DNA of 64,000 bases from Leptospira gomenensis (GCF_004770155.1 NZ_RQFA01000073.1:101001-165000); one strand, 5' to 3'; shown: positions 10,182-21,274, numbered from the stretch's first letter. Notes: a model not told the origin generated them from the letters alone. Translations and numbers: made by a program.

Positions 10182-10278
10182 ACGAAAAAACTTTAATCGG
10201 AATCGAATTTTCCGAATCCTTAAATTAGTTTTCCATTTGCAAATCGTGCGGCGTCCTTCATTCTGTCGGGACAGATTC

Positions 10279-12666
10279 ATGCTCGAACTCACGATTCATT
10301 CCGTAGGGAGGTTGGCTCCCACATTGTTGTGCCTTTCGATCGCGATACATCTTTGGCTGCGCGAAACCAAAGATAAATCGACTTTTTGGTTGGGTTGTTA
10401 TTTCAGTTTTCTATTCCTTTTTAATCTGGGATATTTTTTAGGTTATAGCGTTTCTTCCGAAGACGGAATTTATCTTTGGATTCTTGCATCGGCGATTTGT
10501 CTGGCCTCCGCTTCGCGTTTACAGTTGTCGTATCACTTTTTCGAAACAGTTTTCGAAAAAGAATCCAAACGGGCGGCTTCGATTTTTTTCGTGGTCGCCG
10601 TGCTTGCCATCGCGGAAACTTTCTTCTGGTTTCACGGAGGAAAAAAATGGCTTCCGTCGATTCACACATACGGACCTATTTATTTTTCCTTTTCCGTTCC
10701 GGTGTTATCCCTGTTCGGTTATCTGGCAAGTCTTATCGTCGGAATGCGTAAGTTGTCAGCCATCCGCAAAAAGGAGGGAATTCGGGCTCAGGGATGGACC
10801 GGTTTAAAACGTATCTGGAGGGAAAACATCGGATTTCGGATCAATTTTCAACTTACGACGATTACTTTTTTTGAAGTCGGATTAAATTTTATATTTTTAA
10901 TTGGAAATAAATTTTGGGTAGCGAACTCGGCTTTGGCCGAATGGATGAACGTCGCTTTGCTTCTCGTTTTTTCGTCATACGTCCTGATCTATTCGCTCTC
11001 ACCCGCTGGTAGGACCGGTTTTACACCTCGTCTAACAGGCGTTACGTTGGTTTTCTGTCTTTTATTACTTGGAATTCCGGCCAGAGCGTATCAGGAAAAA
11101 AATCTGGACGCGTTTCGGACGCAATTGGAAGCGGAACCTTCCGTCCCCCTTTCCTCCTACGAAACGAAGATCGTTTCGGCCACACACTTCGTATTAGAAG
11201 AATCTAATCCGAATTCTCTTCCGTTGACTACCTCGATCGAACGAGGTTATCGGGACGGACGGTTCGTATTTTTCGAATTCCAGTCCGTTCCGCTTTTTGG
11301 TTTCGCTCGAAACGAGGGAAAAAATACGGTCTGGAAGGTTTTTCCGTATTCACGTTTCCGTAAGAAAGCGGACGAAGGAGCTCGATTCGTTTCGTTTTGG
11401 TATCTTGTCTCCGTATTCGGGTGTATGATGATTCTTCCTTTCTTATACCGTACGAGTCTGATCCTTCCTTTGCGTCATCTTAAGGAAGACATCGAAAAAT
11501 TCGCGCTTAAGGAGGATCCCAACTTCGACGGCTCTTGGAAAGGAAAAAGGGAAGTGGATTCGTTCCGCTTTTCCTTTAAGGAAATATTATCAGTATTAGA
11601 AAAAGCTAAACAACAAATGCCGGAGGTTTTTGCGGAAATACAGAATCTTTCGGAGGTTCTCACTTCGAGGGTAAAAATCACCGAACTCGGAAACCGTGTG
11701 ATGATTTACAAAAGCGCTTCGATGTTTCGTGTTTTGGAAGAGGCGGAACGTGCGAAGTTTTTTAAGTCGCCGGTTTTATTGATCGGAGAAAACGGAACGG
11801 GCAAGGAATCGATCGCCCGATTTTTCCATGGAGCGAACAACATCAATCCGTTCGTTGTCGTGCCTTGTGCGAGCGTTCCTTCGGAATTTTGGAGATCGGA
11901 AATTTTCGGTCATACCAAGAAAGCGTTTCGCGACGCGTTGTCGGATCGTGCGGGCCGTTTGGTCGAGGCGAAGGAGGGAACTCTTTTCTTCGACGAAGTC
12001 GGAGATATACCTCTCTACTTTCAGGCCGAATTGAGCAATCTTTTGGAAGAGAATCGTTTTTCGCAGACGGGTTCCGATTCCGTTCTTACTTATGATTGTC
12101 GTTTTATATTCGCCACACGTAAAAATTTGGAGGATGAAGTCGCGAAAAAAAAATTCAACGAAGATCTTTGGAACCGGATCCGTACGTTTACAATTTCGAT
12201 TCCCGCGCTTAGAGAACGACCGGAAGATATTCCGTATTTGGTCCGTTATTTTCTTGACCGTTATTCCTCCGAAATAGGACGCAAATCCCCCGAACTTCCG
12301 TTTTCTGTTTTAGGTATGTTGATGAGCGATTTATGGCCGGGGAATATTAGAGAATTAGAAAATACTATTTTGCGCGCCGTGGTTTCCAATTCGGAAAAGA
12401 CGCTTCAGATTTCCTCTTTCCCTGAGATAGCCGCACGTTCCCGACATTTGCCTTCCTGGAAAAACGTTCCTTCGATTTCCTCCTCTAAGCGGATCGATTT
12501 GGACGAGGAGATCAAAAAATTCGCCAAGGATCTCGTGGAGACCGCGTTGCGCGTAAGCGGAGGAAATAAGACGAAGGCGGCGCAGTATTTAGGAATCAAA
12601 CGGACGACGTTGACGTATCGCATCAAAGAGCTCGGAATTCGGGAAGAAAAACTTCTCGATTCATAA
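10279..12666 (+). CDS. Membrane-anchored AAA+ (NtrC-like) regulator lacking GAFTGA
   Basis: 795 residues from ATG 10279 (an in-frame TTG at 10237 is less likely). The N-terminal half holds about seven hydrophobic helices (for example LAPTLLCLSIAIHLW, WLGCYFSFLFLFNLGYFLG), then an eighth (VTLVFCLLLLGIPARAY), a roughly 100-residue extracytoplasmic loop, and a last helix (WYLVSVFGCMMILPFL) followed by a HAMP-like linker. The C-terminal half is an NtrC-type AAA+ domain: Walker A GENGTGKE, Walker B GTLFFDEVGD, sensor region ALRERPEDIPYL and WPGNIRELEN. It ends in a Fis-type helix-turn-helix (NKTKAAQYLGIKRTTLTYRI). The sigma-54 contact loop expected as FGHxxGAFTGA reads FGHTKKAFRDAL, so sigma-54 activation is doubtful. 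Probably a one-component sensor-regulator. Confidence 0.8.
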   Translation: MLELTIHSVGRLAPTLLCLSIAIHLWLRETKDKSTFWLGCYFSFLFLFNLGYFLGYSVSSEDGIYLWILASAICLASASRLQLSYHFFETVFEKESKRAASIFFVVAVLAIAETFFWFHGGKKWLPSIHTYGPIYFSFSVPVLSLFGYLASLIVGMRKLSAIRKKEGIRAQGWTGLKRIWRENIGFRINFQLTTITFFEVGLNFIFLIGNKFWVANSALAEWMNVALLLVFSSYVLIYSLSPAGRTGFTPRLTGVTLVFCLLLLGIPARAYQEKNLDAFRTQLEAEPSVPLSSYETKIVSATHFVLEESNPNSLPLTTSIERGYRDGRFVFFEFQSVPLFGFARNEGKNTVWKVFPYSRFRKKADEGARFVSFWYLVSVFGCMMILPFLYRTSLILPLRHLKEDIEKFALKEDPNFDGSWKGKREVDSFRFSFKEILSVLEKAKQQMPEVFAEIQNLSEVLTSRVKITELGNRVMIYKSASMFRVLEEAERAKFFKSPVLLIGENGTGKESIARFFHGANNINPFVVVPCASVPSEFWRSEIFGHTKKAFRDALSDRAGRLVEAKEGTLFFDEVGDIPLYFQAELSNLLEENRFSQTGSDSVLTYDCRFIFATRKNLEDEVAKKKFNEDLWNRIRTFTISIPALRERPEDIPYLVRYFLDRYSSEIGRKSPELPFSVLGMLMSDLWPGNIRELENTILRAVVSNSEKTLQISSFPEIAARSRHLPSWKNVPSISSSKRIDLDEEIKKFAKDLVETALRVSGGNKTKAAQYLGIKRTTLTYRIKELGIREEKLLDS

Positions 12667-13025
12667 CAGAAACTTCCGTTTTACGAATCGTTTTCGTTGC
12701 CGCGTTGAGGACGTCTTATGTCGAGTCGGGCTCCGTTTTCTCGTAGATCGTCTTACGATGTGTTCGCTCTCGACGCGACCTCCGAATCGTTTTCCGGAAA
12801 ACCTCGGGTTTGAAAGGCAACAATTTCTTATCTTGTCGTCCAACGTCCGTCCGCGTGTAGGCGAACGTTCGCTTCGAATTTACTCGGCAAGTTGTGCGAA
12901 ATCGTACTAAGAAAGTGCGGTCCCATAAGTGAGAACTTTAGAAAAGGGTAATTTCATAATTTTTGTTTTTTTAATTGAAATACTCCTACCGTAGAAGTTA
13001 ATATTGTCGTTCTTCGGACACGAGT
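12667..13025. other. Intergenic region, nothing identified
   Basis: 359 bases between the AAA+ regulator and the PAS kinase. Short open frames here have no ribosome binding site or recognisable product. The last 100 bases are AT-rich (around 12945-13005) and may hold the kinase promoter, but I could not fix -35 and -10 elements. Confidence 0.5.
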
Positions 13026-15713
13026 ATGCAACATTCCAAAACCGTATCCTTGGAAGAATTGGTATCGGAAATCGATTTTTTCCATTCGAAAATATGCGCG
13101 TTGGAGGAACGTTCCTCCGGGAGAATTTTATACTCAAAAGGATACGGAACGTTCTGGGGATTGGATCCTGTATCCGGAGGGTCGAAGGATCTTGCCTCGC
13201 TCTTATCCCATCTATACGGTAAAATCAGGAATTATTCCGCGTTCGCGGAGCCGATCCTTTTAATCTATATTCACGATCCTGAATATTTTGATACGCTTTT
13301 TTCCATCGACGGAACGATCCTGCGTTTTTTCTGGAAACCCTTGTCCGTAAACGATACATCGATCCGCGTTTACTTCTTCGAGGTTTTGGGAACGAAAGAG
13401 GAAACGGGCGTCTCTTTTTCCCATCCCTACGTCGGTCCCCTGTTTTACGAATTGCCCGAGCCGGCTTTCGTATTCGATCCCGATTCTCTCCGATTTTTAG
13501 CGGTAAACGACGCCGCCGTTTTCGTCTACGGTTACTCCAGGAAAGAATTTTTTTCCATGACCTTGATCGATATCCGTCCGGAAGACGATCGTGTGGTTTT
13601 AGAAGCGGCGGTTCGCAGTTTTGTCGAGGCGCCCGGAATTCGTTCGGCGGGAATTTGGAGACACTGGAGAAAGGATCGCAAACTTCTTTATATGAAACTT
13701 ACGGCGAACCGCATTTCTTTCGGAGATTCTTACGCCGTTCTCGCGCTTTTGCGGGACGTTTCCGAGTTCGTCGATACTTCTTATTCTCTCAAACAGAGTC
13801 TCACCGAAAAACAATCGATCATAGAAAGTATGTCCGATCGTTATTTTTCCCTATCCAGAGATTGGAGATTCATTTCGGTGAACCGTAATTCCGAAATAAT
13901 ATTAGGAAAACCTAAAGAAGAATTGATCGGAAGAAATCTATGGGGATTGTTTCCCGGACCGAATCAGGGATTCTTTAAGGACAAATACGAAACCGCCCTG
14001 AGAACGGGTAAACCCGTTTCGTTCGAATACAAGAGCGATCGCAGCGGCGAAATTTTGGAATTCAGGATCATTCCTTTCGGAGAAGGTCTTTCCGTTTTTT
14101 TCCAGGACGTTACCGAGAAAAAAAGAAGGGAGAAAGAGCAGGAGATCCTGAAGGAAATCCTGTTTCGTATCCCGAAGGCCGCGACGGTCAAGGACTCCTT
14201 CGGAATTCTTTTCGAAATCGTTTGCACACGAACATTGTGGAGTTTCGCTCAGCTCTGGAAATTTCGCGACGGTGAATTGATTCTCGAAGAAGGTTCCCCC
14301 TGGTATGCGTCCCCCGACTTGGAGGCCGAATTCGGGAAATACAGATTGGATTCTTTCGCCGTCCGTTTTCTTCCGGGTGAGGGGATGATCGGCCGTTCGT
14401 TCGATTCCGATCGGATCCTTTTTTTCAAGGACATCCGCGACGAGGATGAATTCAAACGGAAGGGAGCCGCTAAAAAGGCGGAAATCAGTTCTTGGATTTC
14501 GATCCCTTTCAAAACGGGACATGAAAGTTACGTTTTGGAATTCTGCACCCGCACGCAAATCGATTCAGGACATTATTATATTCAAATGTTTGAATTAATT
14601 GCGGATCAGGTGGAAAGCCTCTTTCGCAACAAGGAGAACGAAGACGAAAAAAATCAGTTTTTTAAATCCTCGGGAGATATGTTCCAGATTTCCAGATTGG
14701 ACGGAACGGTTATCGAACGGAATTCCGCTTGGGAGACGGTCTTCGGTTATTCCGCGGATGAGCTGAAAGGTATGGATCTTTTGGATTTGGTTCATCCGGA
14801 AGACCGCGAGAAAATGTTGTTGGGTAGGGAAGGTTTTAAAAGAGAAAGAGCCAACGTTTCGGGTGTGTTGCGTTACGTAGCGAAAAACGGAGACGTGAAA
14901 AGTATTCTTTGGAAAGTCACTTTTTCTCCTGAATACGATCTTATCTACGCGACCGGAAAAGACATTACGGAAATTCAAAGAAACCAGGTTCAACTCGAAA
15001 ATCTTACGCGCGAGTTGAAACGTTCGAACGCCGACCTAGAAGATTTCGCTTTCATCGCGTCGCACGATCTCCAAGAACCACTCCGTAAGATTATGGCTTT
15101 CGGAGATAGGTTGTTGAAAAAAACGTCCGCTTTGGATCCGGAATCCACGGATTATATTCAAAGGATGTCGGCGTCCGCGTTGAGGCTTTCCAATCTCATT
15201 GAAGGTCTTCTTTCTTATTCGCGGATCAAAAGTAGGTCCAAACCGTTTCAGTTCTGCGACCTTTCTAAAATTCTGAGAGAGACGATCGGAGATTTGGAAA
15301 TTTATATCAAGGAAAGGAACGCAAAAGTGTTCGATGCGGAGATCGGTTTTGCCTGGTGTGATCCGGTTCAGATCGGTATGGTTTTTCAGAATTTGATCAA
15401 GAACGGAATCAAATTTAATAAAAACGAAGTTCCGGAAGTTGTAGTTCGATCCGTTCCGCATCCTACCGAGCCGAATCGGATTCGTATTACGTTTTTCGAT
15501 AACGGAATCGGCTTTGACAAAAAACATGAAGAGAAGATATTTACGCTCTTTCAACGACTTCATTCCAGAGAAGATTACGAGGGTAACGGAATAGGTCTCG
15601 CGGTGTGTAAAAAGATCGTTGAACTTCACGGCGGTAGGATTTTTGCGGAAAGTGTTCCGGGAGTCAATTCAGTGTTTTACGTTGATATTCCGGGCTCCGT
15701 TACGGAGATTTAA
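13026..15713 (+). CDS. PAS/GAF sensor histidine kinase
   Basis: 895 residues, apparently soluble. Residues 1-130 form a divergent sensor-like region. PAS domains follow at about 140-255 (ELPEPAFVFDPDSLRFLAVN) and 270-385 (RYFSLSRDWRFISVNRNSEI), a GAF domain at about 390-540, and a third PAS at about 550-660 (MFQISRLDGTVIERNSAWET). The HisKA helix carries the phospho-acceptor H680 in ASHDLQEPLRK. The ATPase domain has N box FQNLIKNGIKFNKN, G1 FDNGIGFD and G2 GNGIGLAVCKKIV. The HDLQEPLRK variety is typical of kinases that pair with Rcp1-like single-domain receivers, and just such a gene starts five bases downstream. The ligand is unknown; no chromophore Cys of a phytochrome is evident. Confidence 0.85.
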   Translation: MQHSKTVSLEELVSEIDFFHSKICALEERSSGRILYSKGYGTFWGLDPVSGGSKDLASLLSHLYGKIRNYSAFAEPILLIYIHDPEYFDTLFSIDGTILRFFWKPLSVNDTSIRVYFFEVLGTKEETGVSFSHPYVGPLFYELPEPAFVFDPDSLRFLAVNDAAVFVYGYSRKEFFSMTLIDIRPEDDRVVLEAAVRSFVEAPGIRSAGIWRHWRKDRKLLYMKLTANRISFGDSYAVLALLRDVSEFVDTSYSLKQSLTEKQSIIESMSDRYFSLSRDWRFISVNRNSEIILGKPKEELIGRNLWGLFPGPNQGFFKDKYETALRTGKPVSFEYKSDRSGEILEFRIIPFGEGLSVFFQDVTEKKRREKEQEILKEILFRIPKAATVKDSFGILFEIVCTRTLWSFAQLWKFRDGELILEEGSPWYASPDLEAEFGKYRLDSFAVRFLPGEGMIGRSFDSDRILFFKDIRDEDEFKRKGAAKKAEISSWISIPFKTGHESYVLEFCTRTQIDSGHYYIQMFELIADQVESLFRNKENEDEKNQFFKSSGDMFQISRLDGTVIERNSAWETVFGYSADELKGMDLLDLVHPEDREKMLLGREGFKRERANVSGVLRYVAKNGDVKSILWKVTFSPEYDLIYATGKDITEIQRNQVQLENLTRELKRSNADLEDFAFIASHDLQEPLRKIMAFGDRLLKKTSALDPESTDYIQRMSASALRLSNLIEGLLSYSRIKSRSKPFQFCDLSKILRETIGDLEIYIKERNAKVFDAEIGFAWCDPVQIGMVFQNLIKNGIKFNKNEVPEVVVRSVPHPTEPNRIRITFFDNGIGFDKKHEEKIFTLFQRLHSREDYEGNGIGLAVCKKIVELHGGRIFAESVPGVNSVFYVDIPGSVTEI

Positions 15714-15718
15714 ATTTT

Positions 15719-16180
15719 ATGAGCTTAGAGAACAAAAATCAAAATTCGATTCATATACTCGTAGCGGAGGACGATCCGGACGACAGGCTTTTGATGCGGG
15801 ACGGTTTTCGCGAGAATAACCTGATCAATCCGCTGCATTTTGTCAAAGACGGGGAAGAGTTGATCGATTTTTTACTTAATAAAGGAGAATATTCTGATAT
15901 TCTAAAATACCCTAAACCAGGCTTCATACTTTTGGATCTGAATATGCCTAAGATGGACGGTCGAGAAGTTCTCAGGACCTTAAAAGGAATTCCCGAGCTG
16001 AAAAAAATTCCAGTGATCGTTTTGACCACTTCCCGCGAGGAGGAGGATATGATCCAGACATACGATCTCGGGGCCAATTCCTTCATCCGAAAGCCGGTCG
16101 AATTTAGCGCATTTATCGATACGATTCGCACCCTCGGCGAATATTGGCTGGAAATCGTGGAGCTTCCCCTTGTCCGTTAA
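15719..16180 (+). CDS. Single-domain response regulator (Rcp1-like)
   Basis: 153 residues from ATG 15719, six bases after the kinase stop. The receiver has the acidic pair in VAEDDPDD, phospho-acceptor D73 in LLDLNMPKMDG, a Thr in VLTTSREEED and the conserved Lys in FIRKPVEF. It has no output domain, and the length and sequence (DGEELIDFLLNKGEY) fit the Rcp1/CheY-like family that takes phosphate from PAS/GAF kinases. It may act as a phosphate shuttle to the hybrid proteins encoded next. The following gene overlaps its 3' end by 11 bases. Confidence 0.85.
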   Translation: MSLENKNQNSIHILVAEDDPDDRLLMRDGFRENNLINPLHFVKDGEELIDFLLNKGEYSDILKYPKPGFILLDLNMPKMDGREVLRTLKGIPELKKIPVIVLTTSREEEDMIQTYDLGANSFIRKPVEFSAFIDTIRTLGEYWLEIVELPLVR

Positions 16181-17714
16181 TCGGCATTTTCCGGATTCGG
16201 TTTCGCTGCTTTTGGCGGAGGACGACGAGGAGGATTTTCTTCTCTTCCGGGAATATGCGGAAGATATTCCGTTTCCTAAATATACGATCACAAGAGCGAA
16301 GTCCGCTGAAGAAGCTCTTTCCGTCGTCTCAAAGGAGCCTTCCGGATTCGATATCTTCGTCATCGATCATTTTTTAGGCGCGTCCAACGGAACGGATTTG
16401 TTAAACGAATTGCGTTCCGCGATCGGACCAGTTTCGGCGGTTTTGTTTTCCGGTTTGTCCAGAGAGGAAATAGCAGATACCGCGACGTCGGCGGGTTTCA
16501 CTGAATATCTGGAAAAAAACGGTTTGTCTTCCGCTTCGATTTCTAAGGCTCTTTTAAACGCGCAAAAAAAAGGCGCCGATTTCATTCTTCCCGAGCCGGA
16601 AAAAAGGACGAACGGGTTCGATCCTTTGGATTTTAGAATGGAGACGATCGGTAAGTTTTCCGGATCGATTGCACACGATTATAATAATATTCTAAATATC
16701 ATCATCGCGAATCTGGATCTTATGGAGTTGCAGTGTAAGGATCATACCGATCTTCTGAACAGGATTCGCGCCGCCCAGAACGCCGTTTTACGCGCGGTAG
16801 ATCTCAATAAAAAACTTTTGAATTTTTCAAGGAGGCAATCCCTACATCCCGAACTTTGTGATCCGAACGTCTTGATTTCCGAGTTTCTGAAGAATTCGAG
16901 GGAACATTTCCCGATCAACATCCACGTCGAATTCAATTCCTACGGAGAAGGGGATCTTTGTCTGCTTGACAAATCCGAGTTTTCAAACGCGTTCACGCAG
17001 TTGATGTCCAACGCGAAGGAAAGCCTCGCGGAGTCAGGTGGAGGAATTCTTATCGAGACTTCTTTTGTCGTATTAAATTCTAAATTTGGTATGCGAATCG
17101 GAGGTCTAAAGGACGGACCTTATTTCCTTTTGAGATTGAGCGATAACGGTATCGGCATCGAGCCGGGTGATCGGGAAAAAGTTTTCGAACCGTTTTATTC
17201 CACCAAACCAAAGGGTAAAAGTGCCGGCCTGGGGCTTCCTACGATTTACGGTTTCGTTCGTAGATCGGGAGGAAATATCTTTTTCGATTCTCGTCCGAAA
17301 ATCGGGACCGATTTTTTCGTCTATCTCCCGATTCATAACGCAAAAACCGTTTTGCTGATTCCCGAATCGGTTTCCAGGCGCGCGATCTATTTCGGAGAGA
17401 AGTCCGCGACTGCGGATTGGTTGTCGCTTTATTTTCGTTCTGTCGGTTTTTCCTTCGAGTCTGTTTCAGATTTTTATCGTCTTCGTACTTTAGCGAATCG
17501 TTATTCTTCGGAAGATACGGTTTTTCTTTCGAACGTTTGGGAAAAAGGATTCGAAGAATGGCACGAGTTCGTTTCGGAACACGTTCGATCGAATCAAAAT
17601 CGGGAAATTTTTTATTTTTCGCACTTGAACGACGGTTTAACTTCGGAAAATTCCCATATAATTGTCCGTCCCGTTTCAAAGAAATCACTTGAGAATCACT
17701 TTAAAGGAGTATAA
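16170..17714 (+). CDS. Receiver-histidine kinase hybrid
   Basis: 514 residues. TTG start 16170 lies inside the end of the receiver gene, with TGGAG just upstream. Residues 1-125 form a receiver ([11 protein letters not shown]66 in [12 protein letters not shown]; the usual loop Lys appears in LEKNG). HisKA follows with H169 in [11 protein letters not shown], the NtrB-like AHDFNNLL variety, then an ATPase domain ([31 protein letters not shown]). After residue 390 a further domain of about 120 residues begins [20 protein letters not shown]. It resembles a receiver fold that has lost the phospho-acceptor Asp and ends [15 protein letters not shown], like a receiver's final KP loop and helix. It is probably part of one relay with its neighbours. 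Confidence 0.85.
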   Translation: MSVNRHFPDSVSLLLAEDDEEDFLLFREYAEDIPFPKYTITRAKSAEEALSVVSKEPSGFDIFVIDHFLGASNGTDLLNELRSAIGPVSAVLFSGLSREEIADTATSAGFTEYLEKNGLSSASISKALLNAQKKGADFILPEPEKRTNGFDPLDFRMETIGKFSGSIAHDYNNILNIIIANLDLMELQCKDHTDLLNRIRAAQNAVLRAVDLNKKLLNFSRRQSLHPELCDPNVLISEFLKNSREHFPINIHVEFNSYGEGDLCLLDKSEFSNAFTQLMSNAKESLAESGGGILIETSFVVLNSKFGMRIGGLKDGPYFLLRLSDNGIGIEPGDREKVFEPFYSTKPKGKSAGLGLPTIYGFVRRSGGNIFFDSRPKIGTDFFVYLPIHNAKTVLLIPESVSRRAIYFGEKSATADWLSLYFRSVGFSFESVSDFYRLRTLANRYSSEDTVFLSNVWEKGFEEWHEFVSEHVRSNQNREIFYFSHLNDGLTSENSHIIVRPVSKKSLENHFKGV

Positions 17715-17725
17715 CTTTACTACTC

Positions 17726-18940
17726 ATGAATTCGAGCGCATTACCTAATTTATTGATTCTCGACGACGAAGAGGAAATCGCGGGAATCCTGGGCGACCTC
17801 GCGAAACAATGCGGTTTCGAAGTCTCCATAACCCACAAAGCCGACGATTTTTTCGAAACGTTAGACGAATCCTTTCAATACATCATTCTGGATCTTATGA
17901 TTCCCGGAGTGGACGGCGTGGACGTCCTTCGTATGTTGTCCGGAAAAAAATTGCCGGTTTCCGTAATTCTCATCAGCGGTGCGGACAGAAGAGTTTTGCA
18001 CAGTGCGGAGTCGCTGGCCATTCAATACGGGCTAAAAATTTCCGGAGTTTTGGAAAAGCCCATCCGTATTAAAGAATATCAAAAAGTTCTAACGGGTTTG
18101 ATTTCGGATAAAAAACAAGAAGCGTCCAATCCGGCGTTCGCAGGAAAACGGGCTTCGAAGGAATCCGATTCCGCGATTACGCCTGAGGAAATCGAACGGG
18201 CTATTCGAAACGACGAATTCCTTCTTTTTTATCAGCCTAAGATCAATTTCAAAACCGGCAAGGTGGCGGGTTTCGAATCCTTGGTTCGTTGGTCTCATCC
18301 AGATCGAGGTTTGGTTTTTCCGGATTCCTTTATCCCTACTTTGGAAGGTTTTCCCACGCTCATGGACGCGATGACGGAAAAACTGATTCTTCAGGCGCTC
18401 GGTCAATGTGCGGCTTGGAATCGTGAATTCCCCGGACTTGCGGTGGCGGTTAACGTTTCTCCTGTGAGTCTCAATAAGTTGATTCTTCCGGAGACGATTT
18501 CTAAGATGATCGAAAACTTCGGTTTAAAAAACGATCAACTCATCGTGGAAGTTACGGAAACTCAACTTTTGGAGAACATCACTTCCACTCTGGACATTCT
18601 TACCCGTATCCGTATCCGCGGAATCGGCCTTTCGGTGGACGACTTCGGCATCGGTTATTCCTCCTTAAAACAAATTCATCGTTATCCGTTTACGGAATTG
18701 AAGATCGATCGTTCCTTCGTCAGCGTCGCTCCTTTCGATACGGAAGCCTTGTTTATCTGCCAAGCGGCGATTGATCTCGGTCATAAACTCGGTATGACGG
18801 TGGTCGCGGAAGGGATCGAAACCTTGGAGGTGGCCGAGTTGATGAAGGCGGTGGGTTGTGACAAGGGGCAGGGTTACTTTTACAGCAAACCGATGCCCGC
18901 GGAAGCCGCGTATCAATTTCTTTCGTCTTTTAGAGGTTGA
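17726..18940 (+). CDS. Receiver-EAL response regulator (c-di-GMP phosphodiesterase)
   Basis: 404 residues. The receiver (about 1-125) has LILDDEEEI, phospho-acceptor D56 in [13 protein letters not shown] and the Lys in [10 protein letters not shown]. The EAL domain (about 155-400) keeps the catalytic signatures: FESLVRW in place of [37 protein letters not shown] and VVAEGIET. These include the metal-binding acidic residues, so it is likely an active enzyme that hydrolyses cyclic di-GMP. It ends the kinase-receiver-hybrid run and would convert that relay into a second-messenger output. No GGDEF partner is present in the window. Confidence 0.88.
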   Translation: MNSSALPNLLILDDEEEIAGILGDLAKQCGFEVSITHKADDFFETLDESFQYIILDLMIPGVDGVDVLRMLSGKKLPVSVILISGADRRVLHSAESLAIQYGLKISGVLEKPIRIKEYQKVLTGLISDKKQEASNPAFAGKRASKESDSAITPEEIERAIRNDEFLLFYQPKINFKTGKVAGFESLVRWSHPDRGLVFPDSFIPTLEGFPTLMDAMTEKLILQALGQCAAWNREFPGLAVAVNVSPVSLNKLILPETISKMIENFGLKNDQLIVEVTETQLLENITSTLDILTRIRIRGIGLSVDDFGIGYSSLKQIHRYPFTELKIDRSFVSVAPFDTEALFICQAAIDLGHKLGMTVVAEGIETLEVAELMKAVGCDKGQGYFYSKPMPAEAAYQFLSSFRG

Positions 18941-18988
18941 ACGTTTTCTAGTTTACGCGCTCGATCCGGATTCGATTCTTCCGGTTAT

Positions 18989-19747
18989 ATGAAAAATCTT
19001 CTTCAAGATCCGGATTTTCCAGTTCTGATCCGAGCGTATCGTTCTTCGTTGGTTCGACGTTATTCTTCGTCCAACCTGGAACGTTATCCGGAATTTAATT
19101 CGATTCCGCGTTCTACGATCGACACTCTTCTCGATTATTTTTTAATTCTTCTTTATCCCGAATTCGAAGGTAGGGTCGTTTTGGACGGCGCCTTTCAATC
19201 CCTTTCCGGTTTCGTTCATAGTCCCGCGAAGGTGTTCGGTCTGATCGGTTCTCTGGGAGCCGCCGCGTTCAGTTTCGGTAAACATTTAGGCGCGGCGTTC
19301 AAGACAGGTTTCGCCGCGTTACACTCCTATCTTACGGCGCGTCGTTTCGAGACGTTGATGTTCGATTTCGCTAAGAAGGAGTTGGAGAAAGGAAACGACC
19401 CGGCGGATCCGAACGTTTTTCGTTCGATCATCGCGCAGGTTCCGAAAAAGGAAGCGGATCAGTTTAGGATCGATCTCGTCAAACTCTTCGAAACCTTATC
19501 CGATCGGGATCTGTTGGAGAAAATCGTGGTGATGATGCGCGCCATTGTGCGTAAAATGGAATCCAAACCAAAAACCTACACCAAGGAAGAAGTGGAAGGA
19601 ATCCGTCTCGGTTTGTCCATTTTGGAAAAAGGGCGGGAGTTGTTCGAAGGGCTTTCCGAAAACGAGATGAAACTTATTTTGAAAGCGGTCGATCGGATAG
19701 AAACAGATTTTTTCGAGGACGCTTTGAAACGGAACGGAAAAATCTAA
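18989..19747 (+). CDS. Conserved-looking protein of unknown function
   Basis: 252 residues from ATG 18989, no signal peptide. It appears all-helical. A Gly/Ala-rich stretch (FGLIGSLGAAAFSFGKHLGAAFKT split by charged residues) may be a short amphipathic or membrane-touching hairpin near residue 90. The C-terminal half is charged and coiled-coil-like (EEVEGIRLGLSILEKGREL, ENEMKLILKAVDRIETDFF). I do not recognise a family. It follows the EAL gene by 48 bases on the same strand, and co-transcription is possible. Confidence 0.6.
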   Translation: MKNLLQDPDFPVLIRAYRSSLVRRYSSSNLERYPEFNSIPRSTIDTLLDYFLILLYPEFEGRVVLDGAFQSLSGFVHSPAKVFGLIGSLGAAAFSFGKHLGAAFKTGFAALHSYLTARRFETLMFDFAKKELEKGNDPADPNVFRSIIAQVPKKEADQFRIDLVKLFETLSDRDLLEKIVVMMRAIVRKMESKPKTYTKEEVEGIRLGLSILEKGRELFEGLSENEMKLILKAVDRIETDFFEDALKRNGKI

Positions 19748-19904
19748 TTCTTAGTCGCGTCCGTTCTTTAGAAATTACGAATATACTTTTCGTTTCGCCG
19801 GTCGGCCGGGCGAATTCGCTTTTTTGGATTCGTTTTTTTTAGCGGAATTATTCTTGCGGGCCTTTCCGAAACGGCTACAATATTCTGTCTTGTCGGAGGA
19901 ACGT

Positions 19905-20303
19905 ATGAAATCGAATCTTTTGGATTGGACCGTGCGAATCGTCGCGGTGTTGATTTTGATCCCCGCTTTCTACTTTAAGTTGTCCGGAGCCGATCGGTCG
20001 ATTGCGACGTTTTCGGCTTTGGATGCGGAACCTTTCGGTCGTTACGCGGTCGGTTTTGCGGAATTGTTCGTCGTGGTTCTTCTTTTGATTCCTCGGACGA
20101 GCTGGTTGGGTGCGACGGCCGCCGTCGTGATTATGGTAGGAGCCGTAGGATCTCATATTTCCGTTTTGGGTTTTGCCGGAAATGCGGGTGTTTCGTTTGC
20201 GTCGGCGCTTGTAGTTTTGTTTTGTGCGATCGTGGAACTTTATGCGAGTCGTTCTCGAAACCCGGTTTTTACGAGAATTTTTTTGAATCGTGGTTCGGAT
20301 TGA
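19905..20303 (+). CDS. DoxX-like small membrane protein
   Basis: 132 residues from ATG 19905, preceded by CGGAGGA. An in-frame upstream extension to 19824 is not needed. Four hydrophobic segments ([69 protein letters not shown]) and the FKLSG motif after helix 1 match the DoxX/DoxD family of small quinone-associated or redox membrane proteins. Its specific role is not known. The gene stands alone. Confidence 0.7.
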   Translation: MKSNLLDWTVRIVAVLILIPAFYFKLSGADRSIATFSALDAEPFGRYAVGFAELFVVVLLLIPRTSWLGATAAVVIMVGAVGSHISVLGFAGNAGVSFASALVVLFCAIVELYASRSRNPVFTRIFLNRGSD

Positions 20304-20385
20304 GGAGTTCCTACGGTCTGATTCCGGTTTAGCAAGAATGTTTCCGGATCTTGTGTGAGAGTTCCCACGCGGTTTGTCGGTCCAA

Positions 20386-20741
<356 letters not shown>

Positions 20742-20761
20742 GGTTGATTGCGGAAGAAAGA

Positions 20762-21166
<405 letters not shown>

Positions 21167-21274
21167 AAGTCAGGAATATACTATACATACATGGCGTCAA
21201 TTACAAAAAGAAGGCGGAACGGGTTCAAGATCCTTACCTGCGTTTGTCGATTTTAAGAACAGTAATCTCTCTTT

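Noticed and set aside
13938..15629. Several minus-strand open frames of 130-200 residues opposite the PAS kinase
   Set aside because: The plus-strand frame carries complete kinase motifs; the antisense frames have no recognisable domain or start signal.
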